A stretch of DNA of 64,000 nucleotides, from contig CM075943.1 in the NCBI GenBank assembly GCA_038030265.1, forward strand, positions 46,562,001-46,626,000, in the 5' to 3' direction. The position numbers and the translations under genes were made by a program. The notes under the pieces are model-generated. The model was not told where the DNA came from and did no database searches. It saw only the letters and a program-made list of their open reading frames with translations. The stretch's first letter is position 1; every line of letters starts with the position of its first letter. Below, one piece after another: positions 24,965-35,194 of the stretch. Source of the DNA: Corythucha ciliata. Lineage: Eukaryota > Arthropoda > Insecta > Hemiptera > Tingidae.

Positions 24965-25037
24965 GCTCCCCGGCGGGATTTGAACCCGCAACCTCTGGAT
25001 TACCAGTCCAGCACGCTGCCAATTACGCCACGGGGAC
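24965..25037 (-). tRNA. tRNA-Thr(GGT)-like gene
   Basis: A 73-nt cloverleaf on the minus strand. The acceptor stem is GTCCCCG/CGGGGAG with six good pairs and a G-G mismatch at the first position. The D arm is GCGT...GCGT, the anticodon arm CTGGA-CTGGTAA-TCCAG, the variable loop AGGTT, and the T arm GCGGG-TTCAAAT-CCCGC. The internal A box and B box (GGTTCAAATCC) are intact and a T6 terminator follows. The anticodon reads GGT (Thr, ACC/ACT). Animal cytosolic Thr genes normally use AGT for that box, and position 73 is C. It may therefore be a decayed tRNA, a tRNA-derived SINE head or a foreign gene rather than a standard tRNA-Thr. Confidence 0.75.
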
Positions 25038-25565
25038 GCCTTTGGGAGTCGTACTCCGAGGGATAAGCTAAGCCGAACTCCACCCAGGTCCATCCAGCGG
25101 CTTCTACGACTGGGAACTCCAGAACGCTCGACGATCCGGAAGTACCAGCGACGCCTGCAGTCTTCCAGAAGCGAAGGATCGCTCACCAAAAAATCACGCC
25201 GCTCGGGAAACCAATCCTGTCGGGAAGCCTATCGAGAACGACCTCTCCGGCCACTCAGTGATTCGATCCTGACTGGTTGGAACAAGGCTGAATCTGAAGA
25301 CCGAAGCCTCTTCCCCCCCCCCCCCCGTTTTTTCGACCAGAGGTGCAGGTAATCTTTCGGGAACCTTCCAATCTTGATTCCGCTGAGAAGACTCCGGACG
25401 CTTGTTGAAGTGGACACCCTATTGTTGATCAGACCTCCCCTGTTCAAATCGTCAGTTGACCTGACGTACAGAGTCACAACGTCGGACCGGCAGGATAACC
25501 CTTCGGGAACCTTCCAAAGTTCCAAGCTCTACTCCGTGAGAAGAACCCGAACCCAATCGTGAGAC
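25038..25565. repeat. GC-richer insert with internal duplications
   Basis: A block following the tRNA-like gene, with the phrase TTCGGGAACCTTCCAA appearing twice (around 25356 and 25502) and GAGAAGACTCCGG recurring at about 25383 and 25874. Composition differs from the AT-rich flanks. It is probably part of an unidentified transposable element. Confidence 0.5.
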
Positions 25566-25702
25566 CAGGGGCCGTAGTTAGAGTTGTCGGGATAAACTCA
25601 CGTGAGATAGTTGCTATGGCGGGATAGTATTATTTCTTATGTAGCGTTCTTGGATACCGTTTGCGAGATTTTTTCCCGACAACTCCAACTATAAGGCCCC
25701 AG
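25566..25702. mobile_element. MITE family E (GGGGCC ends), copy 1
   Basis: The left end CAGGGGCCGTAGTTAGAG with GTTGTCGGGA is mirrored at the right by TCCCGACAACTCCAACTATAAGGCCCC. The interior GGATAGTATTATTTCTTATG...CGTTCTTGGAT is shared with the other family members. Its right end abuts MITE family D copy 2. Confidence 0.85.
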
Positions 25703-25842
25703 GGGGCCTATTCTCTAACAAGAAGTAATATTTTTTTCGCCAGCCATGTGTCTATTTCATTCATTTGTTCGAAGAAAATGAATGAAATAAACATATGACT
25801 TCCAAAAAGCTATTGCTTCGGAGTTAGAGAATAGGCCCCCTG
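25700..25842. mobile_element. MITE family D, copy 2
   Basis: Terminal inverted repeats CAGGGGGCCTATTCTCTAAC are perfect over 20 bases. The interior matches the Yos1-intron copy (TTTTTTTCGCCAGCCATGTG, AAAAAGCTATTGCTTCGGAG). It overlaps the last bases of the family E element, so one has inserted at the edge of the other. Confidence 0.9.
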
Positions 25843-27143
25843 CTCGCCGATAGGCATTCGTGCCAGACCTTTTTGAGAAGACTCCGGTCAAAATTTCTTC
25901 TCATTCCCTCAGCCTCGGTGGAATTTGATAGATATTACGGGGCTTAGCGACGCTGTGTCGATCTGCCCCAAAATTCATCGAGTGAGATCGATCTGTCCGA
26001 ACCTTTCCCTGTCCTTGCCGAACCCGGGACGCTAACTGACTGCCAGCCGCAAGCTTCACGCACCGGAACGCACGAAAGCCATTGAAGAAGAACAATTATA
26101 AGTGATCGAGTTTTAGCTCTCTCTCCCGTTAAATCCTCCGGAAACTTTATTTTCAAATTTCAACCAATCAAATGTTTCGTAATCAAGCAACGATTGATTT
26201 ATCGTTTGCGTTAGCGTTAGCGGTGGTGTTGCTAAAAAGTCTCTATTAGTATTATTTTCGAAACAAATTGTACAGCAGTTGTATTATATATACTGATAAT
26301 ATTGGGGCCTGTTACCCAAAGCTAACAACAGGTGGCGACCGTTTTAATTTCTTGCATCTTCAACCCTCATCTTCGGATCGTCTGAACAACCCCTCATGAA
26401 GCCACACCGCGTCAACAATTCAACATGTATCCATGGCCATGGTCTTGCGCTTTCTCAATTTTAGCATCGCATTAGCGCTTTTTCTTTACATATGCCGCCG
26501 AATGGCACTATTTCTCAATATTAGCGGTGAATTATTTTTTAATTTTAGCCGGGAATTAGCGCATTTTGTCAAATTGATCCGCGAATGGCGCCTTTCTCTA
26601 TTTTAGATGGGAAAATGAGCGGTTTACTTCAATTTTCGGCGGGACTTCGCAGATTTTTTTTAGTTTTAGCCGTGAATTAGTGTTTTTTTTCACTTTTGTC
26701 CGTGTGAATAAGCTCTTTTTCTCAATTTCAGTCCCGTTGTTGCCTCGAGAAACCAAGAATTGGCGCTTTTAGTAATATAATAGTTTACCATGAGCCCACT
26801 GAAAAAGAATGTTTCGGTAAGGAACAGGCATGCCTCGAGATGGCATCGATTTCCTGGCTCTAGTGACAAGCGGCCACCTGTGGCGTATGAGTATCCCGGC
26901 GGTTCGACCCGAGAAAGTGGACATTATTTGGCCTCAGACTACTTCTGTATCTGAATATTAGTGGCATACCTGATCAGTTCCTACGGTCAACTGTGCAACA
27001 AAGAAGGTGCGGATCGCTTACAGCGCTCCTGAATTGAACGGTAATAAATCAGAGAATTAAATCAAAATTTATTTATATCCGTAGGTAAAATTTCATTCAA
27101 AACATTCACACTCATTGGCCACTTAAAAATAGTTCTAATTTAA
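25843..27143. other. Repeat-rich intergenic DNA, no gene
   Basis: Contains half of the GTTAGCGTTAGCGG foldback (about 26135-26250) and the right block of the degenerate minisatellite (about 26440-26760). No coding exon was recognised. Confidence 0.55.
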
Positions 27144-27766
27144 TTCAACTTGACAGTAGTTCCTAGACATAAATAAAAGAATGCACCAAAAATTATTATT
27201 AAAATGACGATCGACAGTGACGGTTTTTCACTAGTGAGCCCCATTTGGCCATATTTCTTTTCTGGAACGCGGTAATTCCAGATGAGACAGCCAAATTAAT
27301 ACGTTAGGAATCAGTCACTTCCTATTCCCCCCCCCCATCCACAAAAAAAAAATTCAACTTGACAGTAGTTCCTATGAGTACACTCCGGAGAGATTACGGT
27401 GAATTTCACCCCCACATAAAGTTATCCTAATCTTAAAAGCTAATTTCAACTTGACAGTAGTTCCTAGGTGGAATGCTAAGATGTACGGTTGCCCCGAGGC
27501 ATTTTCGTGGCGCCGTAGGGGAGCGATTACAGCGAATTTCACCCCAATATAAAGTTATCCTAACCTTAAAAGCTAAATTCAACTTGACAGTAGTTCCTAG
27601 GTGGAATCCTGAGATGTATCCAGGCGCATAAGTTTGCCCCGAGGCGATGGAATTTTCGGGGCGATAAAAGGGGTATACCCCGGGGAGTGATCACAGAGAA
27701 TTTCACTCTGATTTCCCATGTATGCTAAATCTTACAAAACTAAATTCAACTTGACAGTAGTTCCCA
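27144..27766. repeat. Five-copy repeat in the 3' flank of the RS-protein gene
   Basis: The 20-mer TTCAACTTGACAGTAGTTCC occurs at 27144, 27353, 27445, 27578 and 27745. The longer unit also includes ATAAAGTTATCCTAA, GTGGAATCCTGAGATGTAT and GCCCCGAGGC. The last copy extends towards the gene's final exon, so duplications of its 3' end seem to have made the array. It would lie in the 3' UTR if transcription runs that far. The transcribed strand carries the reverse complement. Confidence 0.85.
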
Positions 27767-27844
27767 GATGGAATCCTGAAATGTATCACGACGGATATGG
27801 TTGCCCAGAGACGTTGGAATTTTCTGAGCGCCGTACAAGACGAA

Positions 27845-30800
27845 CTAATACGGCGGGTAAAACCCTGGAAAGAAACGAGCGTGATAAACTTGCCCTTGAA
27901 GGCGTAAATGGCGGTAACGTACTGGGTGGGAAGCCGGGTGGAGGTGGGCCTGGACCACGGAACGGTCCAGGCGGTCCGTAGAACACCGGCGGAGGGTAAA
28001 ACGGGACCACTGGTGGACGCCATCTTGGTTGAAAGTTGGGTCTGGCGTTTCTTATCGGAAGCCGGGGATCACGAGGTCCTGGCGGTCCCTAGAAAATATA
28101 AACCAAAAAATGAATGAAATCTGAGGTTTGGTTTTCTAGGGCAGGTAAAAAAATATGAAACATGGAAAATTAGGTGGAGCTACCACCTTTTCGTACTTTC
28201 TCTGAACACAGGAAATGTCATATAACCATTGCCCGGGACGCTTTGGCCTGTTACACAAAGGACTGGCAATTTGATTGGTAATTTGACGACAACGATTACC
28301 TGATTGTACGGCCCTGGAGCCCTCCATATTTCAATACGTCGCTCGCGACTTCGCCTTTGAGAGCGCGAGCTGCTCCGTCTCACGTTCCTCGAATGGCTCC
28401 AACTTCGTACGCGTCTCTCGCGACTACGACTCCGACTGCGGCTTCGACTGTCGGAGCTGGAATCATCACTATGACTTCGTCTTCTTCGTCGTGGACCTGT
28501 CGTTGTTGTTTCAGAGCATTATGAAACGATACAATCGCGATAGTGCTTTAGTTTCCTCACGTTTATGGTCACTGTCGGACGAACTCGACCGACTACAACT
28601 GGCCTCCCTACTGCTACTCCTTCTCCGATAGCTCCGACGTTCCGGGCTTCGGGATTTTCGGTCTCTGAAAAATTACTTGTTTAAAGTTAAGGTTAAGGAA
28701 GAAGGAGCAATTTAAAGGGAGACAAAGTGTCTCTAAAAAATAGCAAAAATCTTGAAACGATCTTCTTCAGTCATTTAAAACTTCAATTTATCGCGCATTA
28801 TTGTATTTTCTTGATTGCATCAAAAATCGACTAATTATCCTTAATTGTAGGAATTTCCTTTACTCTATAAAGAAAATTACTTTTCAAAAAAAATTTTTAA
28901 TTTAAGCAAAGTAGGTACCTACTTTCTTTCTGATTTCATGTTCTCATAATAATTCAAAAATTACTGAAACCGACACAAACCTGTCCTTCTCAGGACTGCT
29001 GGACTGTTTCTTTCTTTTACTTCCACGTGACGATTCTCCGGTAGAAGTAGAACTTTTGGTTTTATCTATGAATTAATTAATCTTTGGCTGTAGCAAATGA
29101 CGCCGTGAAAAAAAAACAACATCAACAAAGAAACAAACGATGTACCTAAAGTTTTTTTCACATTTCCCAAAACTTCGTCCGTTAATTTTACTTCTTCGAT
29201 AGGGATTTTAGAAAAAATTGGAACTTTCCCTTCATCTGTACAAAACAAAATACAAATTAGAGGCTGAGAAAATGAATAGACGCCATGATTTAACACGTTT
29301 GGTGACAAACGTGCGGGATGCTTGATCTTCTTTCTCTTCAATGTCTTCTTCGCTGTCATCAGATTTGTACTTATTTTCACTGTTATGTTCAAAACATTTT
29401 TTAAACAAGTAACTTTAGAAGCCCATCTTTTTTGCCTTGTGCATTGAAACGAAATTACTGATTGAAATTATGAAGCAAAATTACTCATTATATTAATTAA
29501 CTCAGTAATTGCCATTTTGTCACTACTTCTTTATTAAAAATGCTTAATTTTTCATTGAAAATTAATTTTATTCAAATTTGTATTGCAAAAAAAATTAATC
29601 TTGATTGGTTTTAAATAATAAAATAGATCAAAAATTCTTCCTGAAAAAGAAACACACTTCGTGGAAATTATGATTTTAGGTAACCAGGTGTAAATAGGGC
29701 TCATAATGTGGATTAATACCGAACATTCGATTATTGTGAAAGGTAAATTAGGTACAATTACTCACCAAATAGCGATTCGCGTTGTGTACTCATCGCCACT
29801 GCGTTGAATTATCGTCGTCTTCTTTTTCTTTTCATTGTCTGACACCTTGAAGTTAAATACAGGTCTGACCTTTTTTTCGTAAATAAAAGAAAACAAGCAA
29901 AATGTTTTACGCGAAAATTGGTGGCACGGACTTGTGTCACATGAAATGACTAACTGAATCCCCCGAAACCCGATAGTGCGAATGATTTTATTTCTTCTTA
30001 TTCTTTGCCAGCACTCTTCTCATCTTTATTTCTTGTTGAAAATTAGAAACGAAATTTGAACACTGAAAAAACTGGTTGTCATTCTGGAGGGCACAAATAA
30101 TGGACTTCTGCGTCCTTAAATAAAAAAAAAACTTATAATGGCGAGTGGACTCGCTTTAGCTAATTTGAGTATTGAATTTACAGATTAAATTATTTCCTGA
30201 AAAACAAATACACATTGCGAAATAATTACAAAATAAAGACACTAACGAATACGTTCTTGAGACCAGACTCTAACAAGATGCGGATAGCCGTCTCTGAAAA
30301 TTGCATGGGTCAATGACGCGAATAACGACCGTAAGAGAGACAGAGAGAGAGCGCGTTGGTTTCCGCATCTTGTAAGAGTCCTGGGGCCGTATTCCGAAGC
30401 AATGTGAAAATGCGGGATAATGTTATTTCTTATTCGGCGTCCTTGGATCCCGCTTGCGGCATTTTTTCCGGACCGTTCAGAATAAGGCCCCAGAACTGAA
30501 GAAAAAGAGGCCTTATTGCCGAGACTTACCCAAAACAACGATCGAAGTCCACTTTTCTTCTTTCATTCATAACGGACTTTATCGCGGAAAATACGACTTA
30601 TTTTTTAGCGTCAGTTGAAGACGTTGCTCTTCAAATTGAACTGAAAATTGACTGAGTGATCAAACTTTACTGACTCTTGTCAAAAAGTTAAACTTTAAAT
30701 CGGCGCTGAAAAAGAACTTGTACAATTTTCAAGGCAGGAATCCTTCGGTCTATCACTTGCCCAGCTCCTCTATCACGTTGATGAAGGAGAAATTAGGGGT

Positions 30801-31830
30801 AAAGGAGATAGTTGAAGCCACCGCGAGAGAGGAGGGACCAACTTTTTAATTAAAACTTATTGCACTGAGTGCATCATAGAATTGAAGAATTTTTCGCAGT
30901 TTCCTTCCAATAATACATTTTGTTAAACGGTACAAAAACAACTCACTTGGTCGACGAACGGGTCTGATCTCTTCCGGGTTGACAATTTCAGTTTTTAACT
31001 CTTTCTTCTTGACTTTGGTGTAGATGTGGATCTTTAGGCGTTTCAATCCTTCATCGTCGAAGATTTTATTCCCTTCAGGACCGCGGTAAACGGGCTTTTC
31101 TTTGCCAACTTCGTCGTGCTCATTTTGTCTGAAAGAAAACAAATAGTCATAGTTAAGAGTCTGGGTTTTCTACAGGACGGGGGAAGCTTAGTGAAGTGTA
31201 GCATGGGAATGGAGAGACAATGAAACCCTACACTTGGGCTTGGGGTTTCGCCTGAAGTTAATTTCATTCCTATGACCTTGTAAGATTGTTCTTTAGTGGG
31301 AGATGATAGCCACCCACCAGCCGGGTAGGGTTTCCTTTTCTATCCGAGACGGTCTGACCGGAGCTGATTGTCAGTGGTAGAACCAGCCATGATGGGTTCA
31401 ACAAGACCGAAGGTGGGACACAGCCCGAGTAAGTCCCGGAAGAGGAATATGTGGTATTGGCTACATATTGAGGAGTCTGTCTAGACCGGTCGAGAAAGTA
31501 GCGAAAGTTCGGGCTGGTGGTGATGGATCTTGTCGGCTTCCTCTCACGCCCACGCATACAGTGTGAGGGGCAAGAAAGTGCGTGCCAGCTCGAACGCTAA
31601 GCGATTGAACTGTTGTTTGCTCACTACATACAATAACTAGTACTCTACCAAGAGATCTTGTGCCCCCTCAATATGAGTACAGCTAACGGCTAGTGCTAGT
31701 TTTGTACAGCGACACTTGAAACAAAGAAAAGAACTCACTTTGAACTGTCGTTTTGTTCATTCGATCTCGCTTTCCCATCCTCCGCGGAAGTCGATTTAAC
31801 TAACAACGTCGACGGGCCAGGGCTAGTCAT
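27845..31830 (-). CDS. RS-rich and proline-rich nuclear protein, unidentified
   Basis: Eleven exons on the minus strand: join(27845..27864, 27923..28088, 28300..28496, 28561..28664, 28981..29065, 29146..29235, 29297..29379, 29766..29864, 30530..30551, 30947..31128, 31739..31830), 379 aa with all phases matching. The N-terminal half is acidic/basic (VYRGPEGNKIFDDEGLKRLK, then PVFNFKVSDNEKKKK). The middle is a Ser/Arg domain (SPERRSYRRRSSSRE; DSRSRSRSRSRERR). The C-terminus is Pro/Gly-rich (VPFYPPPVFYGPPGPFRGPG) ending RFYPPY. RS domains are typical of splicing and nuclear-speckle proteins; no RRM is visible and I do not recognise the orthologue. The 22-nt microexon and the exon ending at 29297 are the least certain parts. 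The 58-nt last intron is one of two possible C-terminal solutions. Confidence 0.72.
30381..30493. mobile_element. MITE family E, copy 2
   Basis: The left end CTGGGGCCGTATTCCGAA is matched at the right by TTCAGAATAAGGCCCCAG. The interior GCGGGATAATGTTATTTCTT...GGCGTCCTTGGATCCCGC is the best version of the family core. Lies just downstream of the microexon of the RS-protein gene. Confidence 0.88.
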
Positions 31831-33500
31831 GGTCCTACAAAAAACTGAATGAAAACTGTCGCTCGTCGTTGAAGAATAGGAGTATCTTACCACTTTTACT
31901 TCACGAAAATTCTCCAAACGCGCCTCATAATTAACTAAATTTTGACCAGATCGGAAGGGATTAAATTCTAAAATGAGGAGTTCAGTCTGGGGCGGGTCAG
32001 GAGATGGTCAGCAGCAAGCAATGCCAATGCTTGAAGGTTAAAGTTCTTTATCTTTCTGTTAAGAAAAAGATACGAGAGCGTCCCTCAGCCCTTAAGACTC
32101 TAGGGGCAGCAAATCATGTTGGTTGTCATGAAAAACCCCTTTTATTCTAATTAGTTGCCTTAGTTAAAACGACTGACTTAGTACAGAAATCGCCAAAATG
32201 TGAATATTTGATGGCTTCGTTGTCGGAGATTGTTGATTTCACCTTATTTGCAAAACACGAGACAGAAAATTCCAAAATAATTGCGCCTCTGACTACTTCC
32301 CCCCTCTTACGAAGAAACTTGTCGGGGTTTTTATTGGGAGAGAGGTGGCTGCTGGCAGCCATTTGTTTGTTCGTTGAGCGTGTTCACGTGTTGAGCGTTG
32401 GCCGGGTCAATCCGTTTTCTATCTTAAAAAGTGAATAAAGCCATTACATTATTTGAAAATGATTTTAGTTAATGTATCAACTATCGTCCTCCTAGTGTAC
32501 CATTCAGTGTCTGTCATCAACTGTTGGCTTCAGTTTGCGTTTATTTTCGAGTGGCGAATTTCCGGGATTCCGGGGGTTTCACATTGAGATGCTGGCTCGG
32601 GTTAGCTCGGGTAGACCGAAGACAGACAAGCGGCCGAGATTTTTGAAGGTGATCCATGAATTTCGAGTTTCCTTACGATACTTTCTCAATTCTCATACGA
32701 AAATTACGAATAAATGAACATGTAATGGTTTCTTAATCGCCTAGGCTCAATCTTTTTCTTGGCGTCATTCAACATAGTAGCAATCATGGATCTTCAAGGT
32801 GGGAGGGTTGAATTGACAGATGTCCCGGCTAGACGTTACTCCCACACATGCGTTTTCATTTGCATAAAATTCTGCTCTGAAGCAGAATTGTCCACCAATG
32901 AAACAATTTCTAATGACATGTCCCGAAAAACTAAAGTAAAAGGGCTGACGATTTGAAAAAAAAAAAAAATCGCTCTGGCAGCTGGCGGTCGGAAAGAGTG
33001 CATTTGATTTCGTATACGGATACCCTAAGCCGTCCCAGAAGTAATAGTGTTGAGACCATTAAGGAAGTAACATGAAAAATAAAAATCGCTGGAAGAAACA
33101 ATTTTTTCGAAAGAAAATGACTAAATATGACCAGAAATTGAACATTAGTGCATAAATATTTGATTTCGATTTATAGCGAAATAATAAAACTTGCTTTTTT
33201 TTGTTTTTGTTTGTTACCTTAAACGGCCGGTCTGTGACTCGTGACGTAGTTAAGGGTTTGTAACCCCTCCCAACCCTCTGCGGTGAAGCTGTTATCATGT
33301 CTTGCCACTTCTTGTCCTTCCCATTTCTCTTAAGTTATTGTGAAGGTTATGCGAATGATGTTATTACGTCATCAGTCTATCCAGCCTATTTTATTTGAAC
33401 GAATAGTGTTTTCATGAGTTTTGGTAACCAAGCTGTCAGGACGGCATGATTTTGGAAAATGCGTTACTTCCTCAACAAAGATGTTGGGAGCAGGACCCAC
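31831..33500. other. Upstream flank of the RS-protein gene, no other gene
   Basis: A plausible 56-nt intron in the 5' UTR (GTAAGAT donor, TTTTTTGTAG acceptor) ends four bases before the ATG. Beyond about 31950 I see no supported exon. Low-complexity AT-rich DNA with an A-run at about 32956. Confidence 0.5.
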
Positions 33501-34290
33501 CAAACAATCTCGAAAAATTGCACCTAAGGCATAGTCCAGTCTCCGGTCGTAGTGCAGTGGCACCTCCGTTCCCGGTGAAGGGCGGTCCATCGGCTCCGTA
33601 TTCAGCTCATTTACCGGGCTGATGAGACCAGGACCGAGTAGCTCAGATGGCTGGGGGTCTCGGGTCGAAACGGAGGGGGACGGACGTTAGACACACGGCG
33701 AGAGAAAGTGGGCAGAGGGCGACGGTTACGTTAGACACACCAATGACCTTTGACACACGGATTGAACAGAAATCGCCTATGACCTTAGACACACAGGCCC
33801 AAAACATTGATATCACGCATTCCGATAGGTCCGTCCTGCCTTGCCTGCATTGATTTTGTGCATACTGACGTAGATACTATCTTTTTCGTGCATACTGACG
33901 TTTGTACTCAGTTTTCAATAATTTTACCCTATAACTGACATTTATACTCACTTATCTATAATAACTTAGGTATAGGTTGACAATATGCCACTTCGGCATA
34001 ACACAAATTTTTAACCACACCTTCAGGCGCTGGGAGCTTTCAGTGCCTAGTGAAGTCAGTCCTAAGTCTGTAAGTGGGACGGAAAATTTGTGTTTAGACG
34101 TGTGTCTAACGCAACCCCGTTGGCTTTAGCTGTGTGTCTAACGCACCTTGTGTGTCAAACGTCAAACTCATTTTTCGGGAGCCCGTGTGTCTAACGTAAC
34201 TCCAATCGGTGCCCGTGTGTCTAACGTCCGTCCTCCGAAACGGAGACTGGACTGCGCCTTATATAGGTGCAATTTTTCATAATTTGTTTC
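33501..34290. mobile_element. Foldback element split by a Mutator-like insertion
   Basis: The left arm (about 33501-33546) contains GAAAAATTGCACCTAAGGC then AGTCCAGTCTCCG. The right arm (about 34241-34290) contains CGGAGACTGGACTGCGCC then GGTGCAATTTTTC, with flanking AAACAA/TTGTTT also pairing. The 560-bp element at 33676-34235 has been inserted inside it. Confidence 0.8.
33676..34235. mobile_element. Mutator-like MITE with 10-bp target duplication
   Basis: Flanked by identical CGAAACGGAG at 33666-33675 and 34236-34245. Ends read GGGGACGGACGTTAG at the left and CTAACGTCCGTCCTC at the right. The subterminal zones are filled with GTTAGACACAC-type words: four on the left and five inverted on the right (GTGTGTCTAACG). 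A 9-10 bp duplication with repetitive subterminal motifs fits Mutator-type elements. There is no transposase. Confidence 0.85.
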
Positions 34291-34349
34291 GTTCACGTTT
34301 GACCCTCCCTTCATGCCGTGTGCTGCCGGGTTTGTTTAAGCTGATCTTA

Positions 34350-34730
34350 ATGGGAATCAAAGGCTAGACTTCAAAATGGAATCATCGTACCGAATATAAT
34401 GCTTCTGGAACCAACTGGTGATTTGTAGTGATTTTTTTTACCAGTTCAAGCCCTATCACCCCCTCCACCTCGACCGAGTTGGCCCAAATGCAATACCGAC
34501 CGGGGTCTTATGACAACTGATTTTTGTGCCAAAGTGCGTTCCGCTATTAATAGATTTCTACGAGAGTTATCGTACTGACAAGACCACACACTTACTTCAA
34601 CCCCGGGGAGACCACCCCCTCCCCCTTGACTTTTTCAAAAAATTGAAATGGGAATCAAAGGCTAATCTAACATGGAGTATTCGTACCGAATATATGATGC
34701 TTCTAAAATCAACTGGTGATTTGTAGTGAT
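34350..34730. repeat. Pair of about 80-bp direct repeats
   Basis: GGGAATCAAAGGCTA through CAACTGGTGATTTGTAGTGA occurs at about 34350-34433 and again at about 34650-34730, with internal differences. About 215 bp lie between the copies. No gene in either. Confidence 0.8.
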
Positions 34731-35194
34731 TTGCTGCAGCTTTACTAGCGAAAATGTCAGAAGTATGGGTTGCCGGATACCCGGATTTCACCCGGAGTCT
34801 CCGGGCCTATATGGGATTCAGTCTCCAGCCGACCAAAAAAAACTTCGCTTTAGTTCAGAAGGTAACACAAAATCGTTTCCCCTTATTTCACATTATTTCT
34901 TGAAACGGTTCAATCTACAAAAAAGCCCAGGCCACAAAAATGTTCCAACTCTAAAAGTCGTCTGCTAATGGTGTGGCACAATGCTTCCTCGAGTAACGTA
35001 TCTTCGTCGAACAGGGCCGGATTTATTGAGTAGATGGAAGGGGGGAGGTTGGAGGGGCATTTTCTCCTAGGCAGCATTCGCCGGGGGGCAGCAATTGAGC
35101 TCTTATTAAGAAGACAAATCAGCCAAAATTAGCATAGATAATCCGAGAACAAAGTTTTGGCTAATCGTTGCACGTCAAGCGTGCACCGTACACT

